DNA of 64,000 bases from an uncultured Collinsella sp. (GTDB lineage Bacteria; Actinomycetota; Coriobacteriia; Coriobacteriales; Coriobacteriaceae), in contig CAKULD010000004.1 in the NCBI GenBank assembly GCA_934667065.1, positions 177,923-241,922 on the forward strand, in the 5' to 3' direction. Positions within the stretch are counted from its first letter, which is position 1. Each line of letters opens with the position of its first letter. Both the position numbers and the translations under genes were made by a program. The notes beneath the pieces are model-generated. The model saw only the letters and a list, made by a program, of their open reading frames with translations. It made no database searches and was not told the DNA's origin. Shown here piece after piece: positions 8,970-17,258 of the stretch.

Positions 8970-11210
8970 GTGGCAAAGAAGAAGACGAAGAACCAGCCAA
9001 AGAAAAAGCAGGTCAACGCCGAGAACGTCATCGGCCTGCACTCCGAGGTCACCGACCAGCCGATCACGCAGACGCTCGAGGTCAACTACATGCCCTACGC
9101 CATGAGCGTCAACGTCTCGCGTGCGTTCCCCGAAATCGACGGCTTTAAGCCCTCGCACCGCAAGCTGCTCTACACCATGTACAAGATGGGCCTGCTCAAG
9201 GGCGAGCGCCAGAAGAGCGCCAACATCGTGGGCCAGACCATGAAGCTCAACCCGCACGGCGACGCCGCGATCTACGAGACGATGGTGCGCCTGGCCACCG
9301 GCAACGAAGCGCTGCTCGCCCCCTTCGTGGAGTCGAAGGGCAACTTTGGCAAGTACTACTCGGGCGACCTGAGCTACGCCGCCTCGCGTTACACCGAGGC
9401 CAAGCTCTCCCCCATCAGTGCCGAGATCTTCAAGGATATCGACAAGGACCCGGTGGACTTTGTCGACAGCTACGACGGCGCCATGAAGGAGCCGCGCCTG
9501 CTGCCCACCACGTTCCCCAACATCCTCGTCTCGGCCAACAAGGGCATCGGCGTCGCCATGGCGTCCGACATCTGCGGCTTTAACCTCAACGAGGTCTGCA
9601 CAGCCACGATGCACTACCTCAAGGATCCCGACTGCGACCTGCTCGAGTACATGCCCATGCCCGACTTCTCGACCGGCGGCGAGATCATCTACCGCCGCGA
9701 GGAGATGGAAAAGATCATCGAGACCGGTCTGGGTAGCTTCCAGATTCGCTCCCGCTGGCGCTGGATTCCCGAAGAGCGCATTATCGAGGTCTATGAGATT
9801 CCCTACACCACCAAGACCGATGTCATCATCGAGCGCATCGTCAAGCTCTCCAAGGAGGGCAAGGTCAAAGAGATCGCCGACATCCGTGACGAGACCGACC
9901 TTTCGGGCCTGCGCATCGCCATCGACCTCAAGCGCGGCGTCGACCCCGACAAGCTCATGGCCAAACTCTATCGCTCGACCACGCTGCAGGACTCGTTCTC
10001 GTGCAACTTTAACGTGCTCGTTGACGGCTATCCCCGCGTTATGGGCGTGCGCCAGATTCTGCACGAGTGGGTTGCGTGGCGTATTCAGTCCACGCGCCGC
10101 CGCATTAACTTTGACCTGGGCAAAAAGTCCGAGCGCCTGCACCTGTTGCACGGCCTCGAGGCGATTTTGCTCGACATCGACAAGGCAATCGCCATCATCC
10201 GCGGCACCAAGCTTGAGGCCGAGGTCGTACCCAACCTTATGCGCGGCTTCGACATCGACGAGACCCAGGCCGAGTTTGTTGCCGAGCTCAAGCTCCGCAA
10301 CATCAACGAGGAGTACATTCTCAACCGCACCAAGGACATCGCCAAGCTCGAGGGCGAGATTGCCGAGCTTGAGGAGATCCTCTCCAGCGAGGAGAACATC
10401 AAGAAGGTCATCAGCGACGAGCTCGCCGCCGTCAACAAGAAGTACGTGATGCCGCGCCGTACGGGCAGGATCGAGCCCCATGAGGTTATCGAAGTGAGTC
10501 TGGAGCCCGAGGTCGAGGAGTACCCGGTTACCATCATGCTCTCGCGCGATGGCTACCTCAAAAAGATGACGGACCGCGTGCTCAAGAAGGCCGCCACGCT
10601 CAAGTACAAGGACGGCGACAAGCCCTTTATTGAGTTCCCGTCCTCCAACACGCACGAGCTGCTGGTCTTTACCAACAAGAGCCAGGTGTACAAGTGCAAG
10701 GTCGCGCAGTTTGAGGACACCAAGTCCGCCCAGCTGGGCTCGTACCTGCCGACCGATCTTGAGATGGAACCCGACGAGAGCGTCATCTGGGTTATCGACC
10801 CCGAGGATTACAAGGCCGACGTGCTGTTCGTCTTTGAGAACGGCCGCGTGGTGCGCGTCGCGCTTTCCGGATACGTCACCAAGACCAACCGCAAGCGCCT
10901 CAAGAACGCCATCTACGGCGGCAGCAAGCTGCTGTATGCCCAGGTGCTCAACACAGACCGCGACATCGCGCTGGTCTCGAGCGACTACCGCCTGATGAAC
11001 TTCAACACCTCGCTGCTCAAGACCAAGACGACCACCAACACGCAGGGCGTCCAGGCCTTCACAGCCAAGAAGGGCCGCTCGGTCACCACCGTCGGCACGA
11101 CCGAGGACATCCTTGGCGCCGGCGTCTCGGCCGAGAAGTTCACCGCGCAGAGCCTTCCCTCCGCCGGTGCCCTCATGAAGGAAAACGACATGCCGAGCCT
11201 GTTTGACTAG
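8970..11210 (+). CDS. parC: Type IIA DNA topoisomerase, A subunit (ParC-like)
   Basis: 746 residues. The Lys-rich start is followed by the breakage-reunion domain: YMPYAMSVNVSRAFPEIDGF, HRKLLYTMYKMGLL and the catalytic tyrosine in AASRYTE (Tyr141). The C-terminal third is a degenerate beta-pinwheel. I see no GyrA box (QRRGGRG), which favours a decatenase-type rather than a supercoiling enzyme. The start is GTG, chosen for AAGAGG 7 nt upstream. It is co-transcribed with the ParE-like gene, and the two should form the A2B2 enzyme. Identity as ParC rather than a third, specialised subunit is likely but not certain. Confidence 0.85.
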   Translation: MAKKKTKNQPKKKQVNAENVIGLHSEVTDQPITQTLEVNYMPYAMSVNVSRAFPEIDGFKPSHRKLLYTMYKMGLLKGERQKSANIVGQTMKLNPHGDAAIYETMVRLATGNEALLAPFVESKGNFGKYYSGDLSYAASRYTEAKLSPISAEIFKDIDKDPVDFVDSYDGAMKEPRLLPTTFPNILVSANKGIGVAMASDICGFNLNEVCTATMHYLKDPDCDLLEYMPMPDFSTGGEIIYRREEMEKIIETGLGSFQIRSRWRWIPEERIIEVYEIPYTTKTDVIIERIVKLSKEGKVKEIADIRDETDLSGLRIAIDLKRGVDPDKLMAKLYRSTTLQDSFSCNFNVLVDGYPRVMGVRQILHEWVAWRIQSTRRRINFDLGKKSERLHLLHGLEAILLDIDKAIAIIRGTKLEAEVVPNLMRGFDIDETQAEFVAELKLRNINEEYILNRTKDIAKLEGEIAELEEILSSEENIKKVISDELAAVNKKYVMPRRTGRIEPHEVIEVSLEPEVEEYPVTIMLSRDGYLKKMTDRVLKKAATLKYKDGDKPFIEFPSSNTHELLVFTNKSQVYKCKVAQFEDTKSAQLGSYLPTDLEMEPDESVIWVIDPEDYKADVLFVFENGRVVRVALSGYVTKTNRKRLKNAIYGGSKLLYAQVLNTDRDIALVSSDYRLMNFNTSLLKTKTTTNTQGVQAFTAKKGRSVTTVGTTEDILGAGVSAEKFTAQSLPSAGALMKENDMPSLFD

Positions 11211-11248
11211 GACGACGGCAGTCGAGCTGGTCCAAGCCACAAACCAAC

Positions 11249-11286
11249 GGGGCCCGGAGCGCAGTAAATACTGAGCTCCGGGCCCC
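11249..11286 (+). terminator. Hairpin terminator after the topoisomerase operon
   Basis: Perfect 12-bp GC-rich stem (11249-11260 with 11275-11286) 38 nt past the parC stop. There is no T-run, so termination strength is uncertain. It also lies past the stop of the convergent ATPase gene. Confidence 0.55.
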
Positions 11287-11308
11287 ATGCATTACAGCAG
11301 CATCATCC

Positions 11309-12598
11309 CTATAGACAAAATGCCGCATAAAGCGGAACAGACATAAGCCCATCATTCATTCCAAAGGGCTTAGTGGATAGCCTGACAAGGCGCACGCCCG
11401 GATGGGTCTTTTTAAGTGAGGACAGGCTTCGAGATCTTGTGTTCTCCCCCGCCTTGACTTCAATTGCAGACAAGCATCCCTGCTTCTCTACTACAAAGTC
11501 GATTTCCGCACGATTATCTCGCGCCCAATAATGCAGCGGATAACCCATGGCTGAAAGCTGCTGGGCAACGTAGTTTTCGGTAAGTGCGCCCATGAATGTG
11601 CCGCCGATGCCGGCGAGGATATCGGCTCGTTGAGCACCGGCCTTGGAGACGAGCAGCCCAGTATCCGCCTGATAGATTTTAAAAGCAGAAGAGTTAACGA
11701 AGGCCTCTAAAGGGCTTTCGATCTGCCCGACCAGGCTGCAGCGCGCCACCGTACCCGACAACACAAGCCAGTCGAGAGCGTCTCCAAAGAGAGACGCATT
11801 GCCCCCCGCCCGCACTACCTTGTATTGAAATTTTCGGTTCTCTTTGGCAAGCTGCTGCGGAATGGAATCGAAGCACGCGCGCGTCTTTGCGCTCAAACGT
11901 TCATCGGCATATTTGTTCGTGTCAGCAGAATATCCGTCGAGGATTATTCGATGCTTTTCGGCGACGTCGATGACCGACTGAACCTCAGCATACGTTTGAA
12001 CAGCTTCGGGCATTCCGCCAACAACAAGATACTGTCGATAGAGTCTCAGCGCTTCGTCATGAAGACTAGGGGCAAGAGGGCTCATCGATTCGAATGACGA
12101 GCGTATCTCGTCTGCCAGTCGCTCGTACCCCATCGCCCAAAGAAATTCTTCGAAGTCGAGTGGGGCCATCTCGATCAAATCGGTCTTTCCAACGGGGAAC
12201 GAATACGACTGATGATTAATGGCAACCCCAAGAAGCGACCCGGCAGCCGCAACGTAATACTCGGGGGCGTCTTCACAAAAGTACTTAAGGGAAGTAAGTG
12301 CTTCCTCACACGCCTGGATCTCGTCGATGAACAGCAGAGTCTTACCTGGGACGACGCGCTGTCCCGTACGAGCTTCAATCGCACGCACGATCGAATGGGG
12401 ATCGAGACCGCCCGAAAAGTCTGCCCGAGCCGACCGATCGTTCTCAAGATTAATGTAGACAACCGATTCGAAAAGATCTTGCGCGTACGTCCTGAGCAGA
12501 TAGGTCTTGCCACACTGGCGAACGCCCTTAACCAACAGAGGTTTCCTATCGATTTTGTCTCGCCATTCCTTAAGGAGCCTGTCTGCTTTACGGCGCAT
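11309..12598 (-). CDS. AAA ATPase with DUF4143 domain
   Basis: 429 residues. The Walker A motif is GVRQCGKT near residue 25-32, and Walker B is LLFIDEIQ near residue 90. The C-terminal half is the DUF4143 type and ends with a PD-(D/E)XK-like segment (RAEIDFVV, then AIEVKAGE). Proteins of this family are widespread in gut bacteria, often mobile or lineage-variable, and of unproven function; toxin-antitoxin and DNA-related roles have been suggested. No partner gene is adjacent. A 12-bp inverted repeat lies just upstream and may bind a regulator. A second, diverged member is at 21313-22536. Confidence 0.85.
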   Translation of the reverse strand: MRRKADRLLKEWRDKIDRKPLLVKGVRQCGKTYLLRTYAQDLFESVVYINLENDRSARADFSGGLDPHSIVRAIEARTGQRVVPGKTLLFIDEIQACEEALTSLKYFCEDAPEYYVAAAGSLLGVAINHQSYSFPVGKTDLIEMAPLDFEEFLWAMGYERLADEIRSSFESMSPLAPSLHDEALRLYRQYLVVGGMPEAVQTYAEVQSVIDVAEKHRIILDGYSADTNKYADERLSAKTRACFDSIPQQLAKENRKFQYKVVRAGGNASLFGDALDWLVLSGTVARCSLVGQIESPLEAFVNSSAFKIYQADTGLLVSKAGAQRADILAGIGGTFMGALTENYVAQQLSAMGYPLHYWARDNRAEIDFVVEKQGCLSAIEVKAGENTRSRSLSSLKKTHPGVRLVRLSTKPFGMNDGLMSVPLYAAFCL

Positions 12599-12634
12599 GA
12601 GCGTCCTTTCCTCATGAACTATTGTTTGACAATA

Positions 12635-12680
12635 TTTTAACGCAGATTAATTCTATTTTGATTATTTTTCTGCGTTAAAA
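12635..12680. promoter_or_regulatory. Inverted repeat upstream of the DUF4143 ATPase gene
   Basis: TTTTAACGCAGA (12635-12646) and its exact complement (12669-12680) enclose a 22-nt AT-rich spacer. The repeat is 37-82 nt upstream of the minus-strand ATPase start, where a promoter is expected. It may be an operator. Confidence 0.4.
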
Positions 12681-12763
12681 AATCACTCCAGGTGACCCGC
12701 TCCAGGTGACCCACGCATGCATCGACGTTAACCTTAAAAAGGACGCCGCCTAGGGGGGAGGTC

Positions 12764-12790
12764 AAAAACGGGAATAGAACTCCCGTTTTT
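12764..12790. terminator. Perfect hairpin terminator
   Basis: AAAAACGGGA (12764-12773) pairs perfectly with TCCCGTTTTT (12781-12790) across a 7-nt loop. It would work on either strand. No intact gene ends beside it, which fits loss of a former neighbour. Confidence 0.6.
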
Positions 12791-12873
12791 CACTCCTGCA
12801 ATCCCGCAGTACAAGGCATGCTAAACCGTTAGCAAAAGTTGCAAAAATTAGCAAAACTTGCAAAGGAGCAGCC

Positions 12874-12936
12874 ATGGAGTACAGCAAGAACCCCTTTACC
12901 CCGACGTTCGGAAGCGTCCTCTATCAATGCTGGTGA
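12874..12936 (+). pseudogene. 5' remnant of an ATP-binding protein gene
   Basis: After a good ribosome site (AAAGGAG) the frame reads MEYSKNPFTPTFGSV and then LYQCW and a stop. NPFTPTFG-x-V is the usual N terminus of a family of large AAA ATP-binding proteins, as I remember it. The match breaks off abruptly, so the rest of the gene seems to be deleted. The upstream run of GCAAAA/TTGCAAA repeats may be its old promoter. Confidence 0.45.
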
Positions 12937-13045
12937 ATTTATACAAGATCAAAGGAGTCACTGTCCCGGGAATGAATGGCGGAACGGGAGAGAGATGCTT
13001 ACCGTTATCGACATCGTGCTCCGCCTCATCACAAGCTGCACCGGC

Positions 13046-13252
13046 ACCGTTTTCCGACCGTATTTTTGCCCGCCATTGTGGTTGAAACGGCCTCTCAGCA
13101 TAGAGGGAAACAGCTTCCCTCTCCCGGTCCGATAGTTCTTTGGGACCCTCAAAATTGTAGTCCTCGCTCAGGAGTCCGCTGCGCCAATAGGCGAGCGGAA
13201 TGGGCCACTCTTCGTCCAGCGCACGGCGACGAACCTTGAGCCAGCGCTCAGC
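13046..13252 (-). pseudogene. Fragment of an unknown coding sequence
   Basis: The minus strand reads 69 codons with coding-like composition, including RRRALDEEWPIPLAYWRSG and ELSDREREAVSLYAER. There is no start codon: the frame opens after a stop that overlaps the end of the tetR gene, and the sense-like text fades out at the other end. I do not recognise the family. It may be the remains of a gene once downstream of the TetR gene. Confidence 0.3.
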
Positions 13253-13766
13253 CCTTCAGAACATCTCCCATCAGCTCGGAAAGCTCGGGGACGGCCCGCA
13301 TATACGCTTCGTAGCCGAGCCTACCCATGCACCCCATAAGGCCGTCGAACGCAAACAGAACAGCCAGATTGTCCGGGCCTCTTCTCGCGCATCCGCGCGG
13401 ATCCTCGCAGCTCCTCCCTATTGCCAGCGCGAGCTTCCTGCCGAACGTCCCGTTGGCCGCGCCCGGCTTTAACAACGGTGCGAGCGGGCTATGGAAGACC
13501 TGTTCTCCAAACTGTCGCAGCGTCTCCTCCGAGGCGAGATCGACCCGGCCATCCAGCGTCTTTTCAACGATCGCGTTTACGGCGTCGTCTTCAATCTCGT
13601 CGACGACATCTCCCACATTTCCATAATGGTAGTAAAACGCGGGCTTGCTGACCTCGGCCCGCAGGCATAGCTCCTTTACGGTGACCTCGGACAGGGGCTT
13701 CGCTGAGCAAAGATCGGTCAGTGCCCCTTTGATGGCCCGCTTCGTCTTTATCACCCTAAGATCCAT
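13248..13766 (-). CDS. TetR/AcrR-family transcriptional regulator
   Basis: 172 residues. The N-terminal helix-turn-helix is typical of the family: KRAIKGALTDLC, then SEVTVKELCLRAEVSKPAFYYHYGNVGDVVDEIED. The C-terminal ligand-binding part is Ala/Gly-rich and not assignable. The gene is divergent from the unknown gene at 13906, and the shared 139-nt space contains a repeated GTTAGATA-type sequence on both sides. It likely controls itself and that neighbour. Confidence 0.85.
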   Translation of the reverse strand: MDLRVIKTKRAIKGALTDLCSAKPLSEVTVKELCLRAEVSKPAFYYHYGNVGDVVDEIEDDAVNAIVEKTLDGRVDLASEETLRQFGEQVFHSPLAPLLKPGAANGTFGRKLALAIGRSCEDPRGCARRGPDNLAVLFAFDGLMGCMGRLGYEAYMRAVPELSELMGDVLKG

Positions 13767-13795
13767 CCCGATTTCCTGCCTCTTTCCGTCTATGC

Positions 13796-13863
13796 GTTAG
13801 ATATCTTTCCCAAGCCTCGAACTCAGTAATTGAATCGCCATTGATGCTATCAGATTATCTAAC
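13796..13863. promoter_or_regulatory. Candidate TetR operator halves
   Basis: GTTAGATATCT (13796-13806) and AGATTATCTAAC (13852-13863) are inverted copies, with one extra base in the second. They lie 30-42 nt from either start codon in the divergent promoter region. Regulation by the adjacent TetR protein is inference. Confidence 0.3.
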
Positions 13864-13905
13864 TGTAGTAAGAAAGCTAAACACCGTCTTAAGTGAGGGA
13901 CATCG

Positions 13906-14652
13906 ATGGCAAAACAAAATGCCCAGCTCAAAAGCATTACCACGTACGGATCTAGGGATTACCTGACGGCGATTCCCGGTGATGGCGCACGAACCGCCAG
14001 CGAGCCCGCGGGCTTCGTCCCCCTTGGCAGCTCGCACAGCTGTGGCAAGGACATCACCTGGTTTGCGCTTGATGAGCGTGGCTTAACGGAGCAGGTCGAA
14101 AGTGCGCCCGACATCGCAGGCGCAGTCGAGGAGGCAATGCGGGGTGCCGCACGAGGCAGGCGCGGAACCGTTCCCCCAACTGCCGAGGTGCTCGCAGAGT
14201 GGAAGTTCTTCCTTCCCGCAAACGTTGGGAAGCAGAACGCCTTGACCTACTTTAAGTTGGTTTATCAGTACGTTGCGAGGTTGTCCGGAATCGTCAACGT
14301 GCTTGGCGGCCGTCTTCGCGACGACGAGCTTTCCGTGTTCTTCATCCCCGGGGGACTTGGACGCCGCGGCGAGAACGCCCGTGTTCGAAATACGATGAGC
14401 CGAGAAGAATACCTTGGTTTTTACAAGGAGCTCAAGGGCTATCTTGCCGAAGAGATGGGGTTTACCCCCAACCTCGACGCAGATGACGGCATGTTTGTAA
14501 GCCTCGGCTATAACCAAGACGAACGCGCGAAAGCGATCGCAGACCGTGAAAGCGCGGCGGAGATGGCGAAAAACCTGGGCAGCGCACTGGAATCTCAGGC
14601 GCAGGACTTTGCAAAGAACGCAAGGAAGATGTTCGGCGGCTTCGGGAAATAA
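13906..14652 (+). CDS. Unknown 248-residue cytoplasmic protein
   Basis: No signal peptide or membrane helix. The N-terminal part has VPLGSSHSCGKDITWFALDE; the middle carries FFLPANVGKQNALTYFKLVYQYVARLSG; the end (DRESAAEMAKNLGSALESQAQ) is likely a long helix with a Gly/Phe tail (MFGGFGK). I do not recognise a family. It is a single gene, divergent from a TetR regulator and followed by a 23-bp hairpin. The start is supported by GTGAGGGA before the ATG. Confidence 0.65.
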   Translation: MAKQNAQLKSITTYGSRDYLTAIPGDGARTASEPAGFVPLGSSHSCGKDITWFALDERGLTEQVESAPDIAGAVEEAMRGAARGRRGTVPPTAEVLAEWKFFLPANVGKQNALTYFKLVYQYVARLSGIVNVLGGRLRDDELSVFFIPGGLGRRGENARVRNTMSREEYLGFYKELKGYLAEEMGFTPNLDADDGMFVSLGYNQDERAKAIADRESAAEMAKNLGSALESQAQDFAKNARKMFGGFGK

Positions 14653-14717
14653 CGCCGCAATAGGGCGGGCATTGTTTTTCCGTTGAAAAGCGGGCAGCTT
14701 GTGCAAGCGTCGCCAAC

Positions 14718-14782
14718 CGAGAGTGGATAATCTCCCACTTTGAGCCTTACCTGGGACCCAAGTGGGAGATTATCCACTCTCG
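14718..14782. repeat. 23-bp perfect hairpin (REP-like or terminator)
   Basis: Arms 14718-14740 and 14760-14782 are exactly complementary, with a 19-nt loop. There is no T-run. It lies between the convergent gene at 13906 and the TetR gene that ends at 14900. Confidence 0.65.
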
Positions 14783-14899
14783 TTCATCAGGCGTCCGAAA
14801 ATCAACGCTCATGTGTCCGTATTTCCACGCTCGTGCAACACAAACAGAGGCATCGCGGACATTGATCGGCGCCGATGTGGGTCTAGGTGAATTATCGGA

Positions 14900-15448
14900 T
14901 CAAGCGCCCTTTCGCGCGCAAACCGCCTGCAGGCCTCCCTCAAAATAGGCACCAAGTAGTTCTTGGGCATGGACGAACTCGGGCCCCCGTCTCCAACCGA
15001 GCAGGCGGTTGACCGCGAGATTTCCCTGAACGTTGTGGACAAAAAGCAGATAGGCGTCCTCACGCGAAAGCCCGGTTCTCTCCATAATCTGGGGAACCAC
15101 CTGCTCGGCCCCGCGTTCGATGACGCGCTGTGCCACGCGAGCGTACGCGTCGTCATCCGAGTAGAGCAGATAATAGTCATCGTTTGCCGGCGGACGCTGA
15201 CAAAGGGGCCCAGGCTCCGCTCCCTCGAGCGGAGGCGCCGCCGCCAGAGCCTCATCGATAAGCGCGTCAAGCAGCGCAAACTTGTCCTCGTAATGTAGAT
15301 AGAACGTACCGCGGTTGATATCCGCGCGACGACAGATATCCGCCACCGTCATCCTTGCGAAGCCGACCTCGGCCAGCAGCGCGAAGAATGCCTCCCGTAT
15401 GACCAAGAGCGTATAACGTCGCCGACGGTCGATCTTCCCCGCTTCCAT
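14900..15448 (-). CDS. TetR-family regulator divergent from the Sir2 cluster
   Basis: 182 residues from the ATG at 15448, chosen for the GGAGG just upstream. The helix-turn-helix region reads IREAFFALLAEVGFARMTVADIC, then RRADINRGTFYLHYEDKFALLDAL, a clear TetR N-terminal domain. The C-terminal domain (YARVAQRVIERGAEQVVPQIM) resembles the TetR_C group of AcrR-like proteins. It is 142 nt from, and divergent to, the first Sir2-like gene. It is therefore the likely regulator of the Sir2 cluster. Confidence 0.85.
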   Translation of the reverse strand: MEAGKIDRRRRYTLLVIREAFFALLAEVGFARMTVADICRRADINRGTFYLHYEDKFALLDALIDEALAAAPPLEGAEPGPLCQRPPANDDYYLLYSDDDAYARVAQRVIERGAEQVVPQIMERTGLSREDAYLLFVHNVQGNLAVNRLLGWRRGPEFVHAQELLGAYFEGGLQAVCARKGA

Positions 15449-15590
15449 GGCTCCTCCGTCCGATCTGCCCAACAATGCTCAGCAAGCGTCCGTTTATCGA
15501 CAGCAACTCACAGCTGTTCATTGCCCTCTCATTAATCAACATGGATACTTTTTATAGACACCTGTTTATTATAGCTGAAAGGGACATTGA

Positions 15591-16556
15591 ATGACTCCGT
15601 ATGAGCAGCTCGTCGTCGAACTCACCAACCGGTCGTTTTCCCATCAGGCCGCTTACCGCAGCGGCGGCACGCCCTATGACCTGAGTGGCCGCGAGCCTGA
15701 GCCCTACGACCAGCAAATCAAAACGTTTGCCCGCATGGTCAAGGAAGCCGACTGCGTACTTGTGGGAGGGGCCTCCGGACTCTCCGCGGCGGGCGGCGGC
15801 GACTTCTACTATGAGGACAACGCGACCTATCGCAGGCATTTCGGCAAGTTCGCTGAGCGTTACGGTTTCAAGGGGGCTTTCGATGGTTCGTTCTACCGCT
15901 GGCCCACCGCCGAGGCGCGCTGGGGCTATCTTGCGACGTTCCTTAGCACTACGCTCAACGCTCCGTTGCGCAAGCCCTATAAAGATCTTGACGCCATCCT
16001 TCGCGATAAGGACTTCTTCGTACTCACCACTAACCAGGATACGCAGTTCGTGAAAATCTACCCCTGGGAGAAGGTGGCTGAGATTCAAGGCGACCACCGC
16101 TTCTTCCAATGCTCCCGCTGCTGCACCGACGTGGTACGGGATGCGATCGAACCGATCTCCCGCATGGTCGATGCCATGGGTGACGGCTTGGAGGTCCCCA
16201 ATGAGCTTGTACCGCGCTGCCCTTACTGCGGAGCCGAGGCGTTCCCCTGGGTTCGTGGCTATGGCAACTTCCTGCAGGGCAAGCTCTACGAGGAACAGTA
16301 CCGCAAGGTCTCCGACTGGCTCGACGCGCACGCGCGGCAGAAGATCCTTTTCCTTGAACTGGGCGTGGGCCGCATCACACCTGCGTTTATCCAGGAGCCG
16401 TTCTGGGCCCTCACGGCGCAGCTGCCGCAGACGAGCTACATCGCCGTGAATAACAAGACGCAGTTTCTTCCCCGCGCGATTGAAGAACGGGGCATGGCGA
16501 TCCGCGCCGACATCGCCGACGTGCTCGCCGATGTGCGCAAGGCGCTAGGAAGGTAG
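15591..16556 (+). CDS. Sir2-family protein, class M-like (SirTM)
   Basis: 321 residues. The Rossmann nucleotide site has GGASGLSAAGG (59-69) in place of the GAGIS motif. TTNQD at 146-150 gives the catalytic Asn148 and Asp150. The general-base histidine of ordinary sirtuins is Gln166 here (EIQGD), as in the SirTM class, which acts as protein ADP-ribosyltransferase. A zinc ribbon is formed by Cys174, Cys177 or 178, Cys210 and Cys213. It is the first of three consecutive Sir2-like genes. The lipoylation and macrodomain partners of described SirTM operons are absent from the window. NAD use is very likely; target is unknown. The ribosome site is AAAGGGA. Confidence 0.85.
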   Translation: MTPYEQLVVELTNRSFSHQAAYRSGGTPYDLSGREPEPYDQQIKTFARMVKEADCVLVGGASGLSAAGGGDFYYEDNATYRRHFGKFAERYGFKGAFDGSFYRWPTAEARWGYLATFLSTTLNAPLRKPYKDLDAILRDKDFFVLTTNQDTQFVKIYPWEKVAEIQGDHRFFQCSRCCTDVVRDAIEPISRMVDAMGDGLEVPNELVPRCPYCGAEAFPWVRGYGNFLQGKLYEEQYRKVSDWLDAHARQKILFLELGVGRITPAFIQEPFWALTAQLPQTSYIAVNNKTQFLPRAIEERGMAIRADIADVLADVRKALGR

Positions 16557-16559
16557 CGT

Positions 16560-17258
16560 ATGGTAGCGGCAACAGCAGTTCGCGTCCGCCGGGCGCTTGC
16601 CGAGGCTGATCTCATCGTCATCGGCGCTAGCAACGGGTTCGACATGGCGGAGGGGCTCAACCTTTTCCGTGCCGATGAGCACTTCTGGAAGGTCTACGGG
16701 AATCTTGCCCGGATCGACAACATCGGCTGCATACTGCAGGGGCTCGCCTCCCCGGATGCAAACGTGCGATGCCGATGGGCCGAGCGGTTCCATCAAAAAG
16801 AGTATCTCGAATATGAGCCCGGACCGCTCATGAACGGGCTACGACGCTTTACGGAGCACGCCGACACCTTCGTAATCACCTGCAATATCGACGGGCACTT
16901 TGCTCGCGCGGGGTTCAGTGAGAACCGCGTGCTCGAGACTGAAGGAAGCATACGCACGTCGATTGACGAAATGCGTCTCGCTCATCCAGATGCCCTCGCC
17001 ACGGCCCAGCTCGAAGAGCTTACGCGCCTTGCGCAAGTCCATCACAATGGCAGGGTTGTCATCCTCGAGCTTGGCGTGGGGCTGCGCAACGGCATCATAA
17101 AGCGCATGCTCGCTCAGGTCGCAAACGCCAGCGAACACGTCACCTACATCGTGTTCAACTACAACCAGGCCATGGCGCCCGACGCTTCATGCGAGACGAT
17201 TCTCGTTGAAGGCGATATGGCCCCGGCTTTCGAGGAGGTCGCCCGATGCCATCTCTAG
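16560..17258 (+). CDS. Short, zinc-less Sir2-like protein
   Basis: 232 residues, starting 3 nt after the previous stop. It keeps IGASNGFDMAEG (21-32) as the nucleotide loop and TCNIDGHF with Asn109 and Asp111. At the general-base position it has Glu128 (ETEGS), where its neighbours have Gln. The four zinc cysteines and the whole zinc-ribbon insert are missing. The C-terminal VVILELGVGLRNGI segment is shared with both flanking proteins (LELGVG). It may be an NAD-binding regulatory subunit or a changed-activity paralog. It is intact and tightly coupled, so it is unlikely to be a decaying copy. Confidence 0.75.
   Translation: MVAATAVRVRRALAEADLIVIGASNGFDMAEGLNLFRADEHFWKVYGNLARIDNIGCILQGLASPDANVRCRWAERFHQKEYLEYEPGPLMNGLRRFTEHADTFVITCNIDGHFARAGFSENRVLETEGSIRTSIDEMRLAHPDALATAQLEELTRLAQVHHNGRVVILELGVGLRNGIIKRMLAQVANASEHVTYIVFNYNQAMAPDASCETILVEGDMAPAFEEVARCHL

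Larger units (their letters stand above)
12599..13247. other. Accessory intergenic region with gene remnants
   Basis: The stretch holds an inverted repeat (12635-12680), a 13-bp direct repeat CTCCAGGTGACCC at 12686-12698 and 12700-12712, a perfect terminator hairpin and two apparent gene remnants. No intact gene is seen. It looks like a site of repeated insertion and deletion. Confidence 0.6.

Noticed and set aside
7821..11288. 1155-codon open frame on the minus strand across both topoisomerase genes
   Set aside because: It is the antisense shadow of two well-matched genes; its product is low-complexity Leu/Val/Asp/Gly-rich text caused by GC-biased codons.
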